A stretch of 37,215 bases of DNA from Methylobacterium organophilum (GTDB lineage Bacteria; Pseudomonadota; Alphaproteobacteria; Rhizobiales; Beijerinckiaceae): assembly GCF_022179465.1 (NCBI RefSeq), contig NZ_BPQV01000019.1:1-37215 (forward strand), given 5' to 3'. The notes under the pieces were generated by a model. It made no database searches. It was not told where the DNA came from and saw nothing but the letters and a program-made list of their open reading frames with translations. A program made the position numbers and the translations under genes. This document shows positions 34,426 to 37,215 of the stretch, piece after piece; position 1 is the first letter of the stretch; the number at the start of each line of letters is the position of its first letter.

Positions 34426-35124
34426 TCAGGCGGTGAGGACGGTCGAGGGCTCGACCTTCACGCCCGGGCCCATCGTCGAGGTGACGGCGATGCGCTGGAT
34501 GTAGGTGCCCTTGGCGCCGGCGGGCTTCGCCTTGGCGACCGCGTCGGCGAAGGCCTTGATGTTCTCCACGAGCTTCTGCTCGTCGAAGGACACCTTGCCG
34601 ACGCCGGCATGGATGATGCCCGCCTTCTCGACGCGGAACTCCACCGCGCCGCCCTTGGCGGCGGCGACGGCGCCCTTCACGTCCATGGTGACGGTGCCGA
34701 CCTTCGGGTTCGGCATCAGGCCGCGCGGGCCCAGCACCTTGCCGAGACGGCCGACCAGCGGCATCAGGTCCGGGGTCGCGATGCAGCGATCGAACTCGAT
34801 CTTGCCGCCCTGGACGATCTCGAGGAGATCCTCGGCGCCGACGATGTCGGCACCCGCCGCCTTGGCGTCGTCCGCCTTGGCGCCGCGGGCGAAGACCGCC
34901 ACGCGGACCGTGCGGCCGGAGCCGTTCGGCAGGTTGCAGACGCCGCGGACCATCTGGTCGGCGTGACGCGGATCGACGCCGAGATTCATCGAGATCTCGA
35001 CGGTCTCGTCGAACTTGGCCGAAGCCTTCGCCTTCACGAGCTTGATCGCCTCGTCGATGGCGTAGAGCTTGGTCGCCTCGATGCCCTCGCGGGCGGCGCG
35101 GATGCGCTTTCCTTCGCGTGCCAT
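34426..35124 (-). CDS. rplA: 50S ribosomal protein L1
   Basis: A 232-residue ribosomal protein of the L1 stalk, which binds 23S rRNA and can repress its own operon by binding the mRNA. Features include [34 protein letters not shown]-type segments, [21 protein letters not shown] and MGPGVKV near the end. It follows rplK by ten bases on the same strand and is the last gene before a terminator, so rplJ and rplL are not next to it as they would be in E. coli. Confidence 0.96.
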   Translation of the reverse strand: MAREGKRIRAAREGIEATKLYAIDEAIKLVKAKASAKFDETVEISMNLGVDPRHADQMVRGVCNLPNGSGRTVRVAVFARGAKADDAKAAGADIVGAEDLLEIVQGGKIEFDRCIATPDLMPLVGRLGKVLGPRGLMPNPKVGTVTMDVKGAVAAAKGGAVEFRVEKAGIIHAGVGKVSFDEQKLVENIKAFADAVAKAKPAGAKGTYIQRIAVTSTMGPGVKVEPSTVLTA

Positions 35125-35134
35125 GTCGCCCTCC

Positions 35135-35584
35135 TTACGCCGTGACTTCCAGGCCCATGGCCCGGGCGGAACCGCGGATCATGGCGACGGCCGACTCGAC
35201 GTTGTCGCAGTTGAGGTCGGGCATCTTCTTCTCGGCGATCTCGCGCAGCTGGGCCTCGGAGACCTTGCCGACGGTCGGGCCCTTGCCCGGGGTCTTGGAG
35301 CCGGAGGCCGGCTTCTTGCCGAGCTTCAGGCCGGCCGCCTTCTTCAGGAAGAAGGTGACCGGGGGCTGCTTCATCTCGAAGGTGAAGGACCGGTCCTGAT
35401 ACGCGGTGATGATCACCGGGATCGGGGTGCCCTTCTCCATCTGCGCGGTCTTCGCGTTGAAGGCCTTGCAGAATTCCATGATGTTGAGGCCGCGCTGACC
35501 GAGCGCGGGACCGATCGGCGGCGACGGATTGGCGGCGCCGGCCGGGACCTGAAGCTTCACGTAGCCCGTGATCTTCTTCGCCAT
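35135..35584 (-). CDS. rplK: 50S ribosomal protein L11
   Basis: A 149-residue L11, part of the GTPase-associated region of the large subunit. The N-terminal [34 protein letters not shown] and the C-terminal rRNA-binding segment [35 protein letters not shown] are both typical. The ATG at 35584 has a clear family-start [10 protein letters not shown]. It lies 231 bases after nusG; that leader region is a reasonable place for L1 autoregulation, although no L1-binding motif was identified with certainty. Confidence 0.96.
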   Translation of the reverse strand: MAKKITGYVKLQVPAGAANPSPPIGPALGQRGLNIMEFCKAFNAKTAQMEKGTPIPVIITAYQDRSFTFEMKQPPVTFFLKKAAGLKLGKKPASGSKTPGKGPTVGKVSEAQLREIAEKKMPDLNCDNVESAVAMIRGSARAMGLEVTA

Positions 35585-35815
35585 GGGACTGCTCCCAAAG
35601 AAAGTCCGCCGCCGGGCTGCCTAGGCCCGGGCACGAAGCGGACGGTTGCAGGTCGCGGTGCGATCCGTGGATCCCGGAGGCGAAGCCGGGCGGATCTCCC
35701 GCGGGGTGTTGGCGGCCCTTTCAGAAAGCGCCGCCGTTTCCAGGTCGCCATGCGACCGAGAAATCTTCCGTCAGAAGTATGTCAGTGCTGACTGACTTCC
35801 TTCGGCAAAAAAAGA

Positions 35816-36349
35816 TCAGGCCTTCTCGACCTGGCCGTATTCGAGCTCGACCGGGGTGGCGCGGCCGAAGATCGACACCGCCACCTTGAGGCGGGAGCGG
35901 GCCTCGTCGATCTCCTCGACGGTGCCGTTGAAGGAGGCGAAGGGGCCGTCCGCGACGCGCACGGTCTCGCCGATCTCGAAGGAGACGGACTGCTTCGGGC
36001 GCTCGGCGCCCTCCTGCACCTGGCCCTTGATGCGCTCGGCCTCGGCATCCGGGATCGGCACGGGCTTCGACTTGTCGGCGCCCAGGAAGCCGGTCACCTT
36101 CGGGGTGTTCTTGATGAGGTGGTAGACCTCGTCGGTCAGGTCGCACTTCACGAGCACGTAGCCCGGGAAGAACTTGCGCTCGGCATCGACCTTGCGGCCG
36201 CGGCGCACCTCGGTGACCTTCTCGGTCGGGACCATGACCTCGTCGAACAGGTCCGTCAGCCCGCGCTGGGCCGCCTGGTCCTTGATGGACTGCGCGACCT
36301 TGTTCTCGAAATTCGAGTAGGCGTGGACGATGTACCAGCGCTTCGACAC
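35816..36349 (-). CDS. nusG: transcription termination/antitermination protein NusG
   Basis: A 177-residue protein binding RNA polymerase and Rho or ribosomal S10. The NGN domain (RWYIVHAYSNFENKVAQSIKDQA, then FFPGYVLVKCDLTDEVYHLIKNTPKVTGFLG) is followed by the KOW domain (FEIGETVRVADGPFASFNGTVEEID). A GTG at 36349 is preferred, giving the normal MSKRWYIVHAYSN start; a TTG four codons upstream directly abuts the AGGAG sequence and leaves no spacing. It follows secE by 35 bases in a conserved arrangement. Confidence 0.95.
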   Translation of the reverse strand: MSKRWYIVHAYSNFENKVAQSIKDQAAQRGLTDLFDEVMVPTEKVTEVRRGRKVDAERKFFPGYVLVKCDLTDEVYHLIKNTPKVTGFLGADKSKPVPIPDAEAERIKGQVQEGAERPKQSVSFEIGETVRVADGPFASFNGTVEEIDEARSRLKVAVSIFGRATPVELEYGQVEKA

Positions 36350-36384
36350 GGTTCCGTTCAACTCCTAAATGACCGCCAGCCGCC

Positions 36385-36687
36385 TCAGGCGCCGATGCCG
36401 AGGATCAGGCCGACGACGAAGCGCAGCACCTGGTCCACGACCGTGAAGAAGGTGCTGGCCAGCACGACCATGACGAAGACCATGATCGTGGTCACCGTGG
36501 TCTCCTTGCGGGTCGGCCACGTGACCTTGCGGCCCTCGTCGCGCACCTGGGCCAGGAACTCCAGCGGGCTCGCGCGCTTGGGCGCGGGGCGGGCCGGAGC
36601 GGCAGGCCGCTGCGGGGCGGGGGCCGCCGTTCCACGCGCGGGCGCGCGCGCCGGGTCCACCTTCTTCGTCGCTTCGTTCGATGCCAT
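36385..36687 (-). CDS. secE: preprotein translocase subunit SecE
   Basis: A 100-residue single-span SecE. An Ala/Pro/Lys-rich N-terminal extension of about 40 residues precedes the conserved core PLEFLAQVRDEGRKVTWPTRKETTVTT and one membrane helix (about 67-97). SecE stabilises SecY in the translocon. The ATG at 36687 starts the extension; such N-terminal extensions occur in Methylobacterium-type SecE. It is upstream of nusG on the same strand. Confidence 0.94.
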   Translation of the reverse strand: MASNEATKKVDPARAPARGTAAPAPQRPAAPARPAPKRASPLEFLAQVRDEGRKVTWPTRKETTVTTIMVFVMVVLASTFFTVVDQVLRFVVGLILGIGA

Positions 36688-36934
36688 GGCGCTTCAAACA
36701 ACCGGATACGTACCGAGAAAATCGCGGACGCGATGCGAGGGGCCGTGAACAACGCCCGCACCGACACACGCTAACGATCTCGGAGTGCGCCCGCTCTAGC
36801 GCAAGAGTCCCGGCTTGTCGATGGGCTCGGGAAACCGTCGCCGGCTCTTCGCGAGAAGACGCGCCCTTCGATGCCGAACCGGAGACCGTCCTGGAAACCG
36901 CTTCGGCGAAGAGCGCTCAGACCCTCCTGCCCGC

Positions 36935-37011
36935 TGGCAGGAGTGGAGGGACTCGAACCCCCAACCCCCGGTTTTGGAGACCGGTGCTCTGACCAGTTGA
37001 GCTACACTCCT
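36935..37011 (-). tRNA. tRNA-Trp (CCA)
   Basis: A complete cloverleaf on the minus strand, 77 bases including an encoded CCA. The acceptor AGGAGTG pairs with CACTCCT, the anticodon loop CTCCAAA gives anticodon CCA, and the T-loop is TTCGAGT. The order tuf, tRNA-Trp, secE, nusG is the classic arrangement. Confidence 0.97.
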
Positions 37012-37080
37012 ACGGGCGCCGCGGCGCGGCTCGCCTCATGCCGCAAGGCGGAGCCGGATGCAAGGGGCGCCGAACGCGAA

Positions 37081-37105
37081 CAGGGCCGGCACGAGGCCGG
37101 CCCTG
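37081..37105 (-). terminator. hairpin after tuf
   Basis: CAGGGCCGGC (37081-37090) and GCCGGCCCTG (37096-37105) form a perfect ten-pair stem with an ACGAG loop, 53 bases after the tuf stop. There is no clear T-run, so the strength is uncertain. Confidence 0.55.
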
Positions 37106-37158
37106 CGACAATCTCCACGAAAAGGCGGCCGGCGAAGCGGCGCGCCCGGCGTGAACGC

Positions 37159-37215
37159 TCAGTCGTTGATGGCGGCGACGACGCCGGCACCGACGGTTCG
37201 GCCGCCTTCACGGAT
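37159..37215 (-). CDS. tuf: elongation factor Tu, C-terminal end, partial
   Basis: Only the last 18 residues are in the window: IREGGRTVGAGVVAAIND before a TGA stop. The REGGRTVGAGVV motif is the invariant end of EF-Tu, which delivers aminoacyl-tRNA to the ribosome. The gene continues beyond the right edge. It precedes tRNA-Trp, secE and nusG on the same strand. Confidence 0.9.
   Translation of the reverse strand: MREGGRTVGAGVVAAIND

Overview
The window is high-G+C bacterial DNA that looks like an alphaproteobacterium of the Rhizobiales, most likely Methylobacterium or a close relative. The lineage signs are a circularly permuted two-piece tmRNA (tag [12 protein letters not shown]), an alpha-type SspB, a MucR/Ros regulator, a GcrA-like regulator, and the block fumC - DUF4169 - ribbon-helix-helix. 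The genus is an inference from memory of related genomes. No transposase, integrase, CRISPR array or prophage was seen.

Layout. (1) 1-2818: the 3' part of a tRNA-Val-like sequence, then an AT-rich three-gene cassette on the plus strand: methyltransferase, GT61 glycosyltransferase, secreted protein of unknown function. (2) 3234-5516: two convergent envelope-export genes with host-like composition, an ABC-2 polysaccharide permease without its ATPase and a MOP-type flippase. (3) 5620-14364: sulfhydrylase, receiver-only response regulator, GcrA-like regulator, PAS-PAS-GGDEF-EAL protein, HWE histidine kinase and UbiB-family kinase. (4) 14712-19969: membrane-anchored DUF2778 (Tlde1-like) protein facing a lytic transglycosylase across a shared terminator, then a MucR protein without its zinc cysteine, a second sulfhydrylase and a DUF3140 protein. 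(5) 20096-23406: hydroxyacid dehydrogenase, miaA, serB and a heptad-repeat coiled-coil protein. (6) 23569-30858: a protein quality-control and folate block: degP, hflC, hflK, folA, thyA, a CPBP protease, the permuted ssrA and sspB. (7) 30914-34373: P450, fumC and two small proteins. (8) 34426-37215: rplA, rplK, nusG, secE, tRNA-Trp and the end of tuf, all on the minus strand.

How the genes work together. The clearest functional unit is tmRNA plus SspB (tagging of stalled nascent chains and delivery of tagged proteins to ClpXP), close to HflK/HflC (modulators of FtsH) and DegP (periplasmic protease). thyA-folA is a classic coupled pair, because ThyA produces the dihydrofolate that FolA reduces. 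nusG-secE-tRNA-Trp-tuf is the conserved translation/secretion core, but here rplKA ends at a terminator and is not followed by rplJL-rpoBC. The left-end cassette and the two export genes suggest a surface-glycan locus, with the AT-rich part probably acquired.
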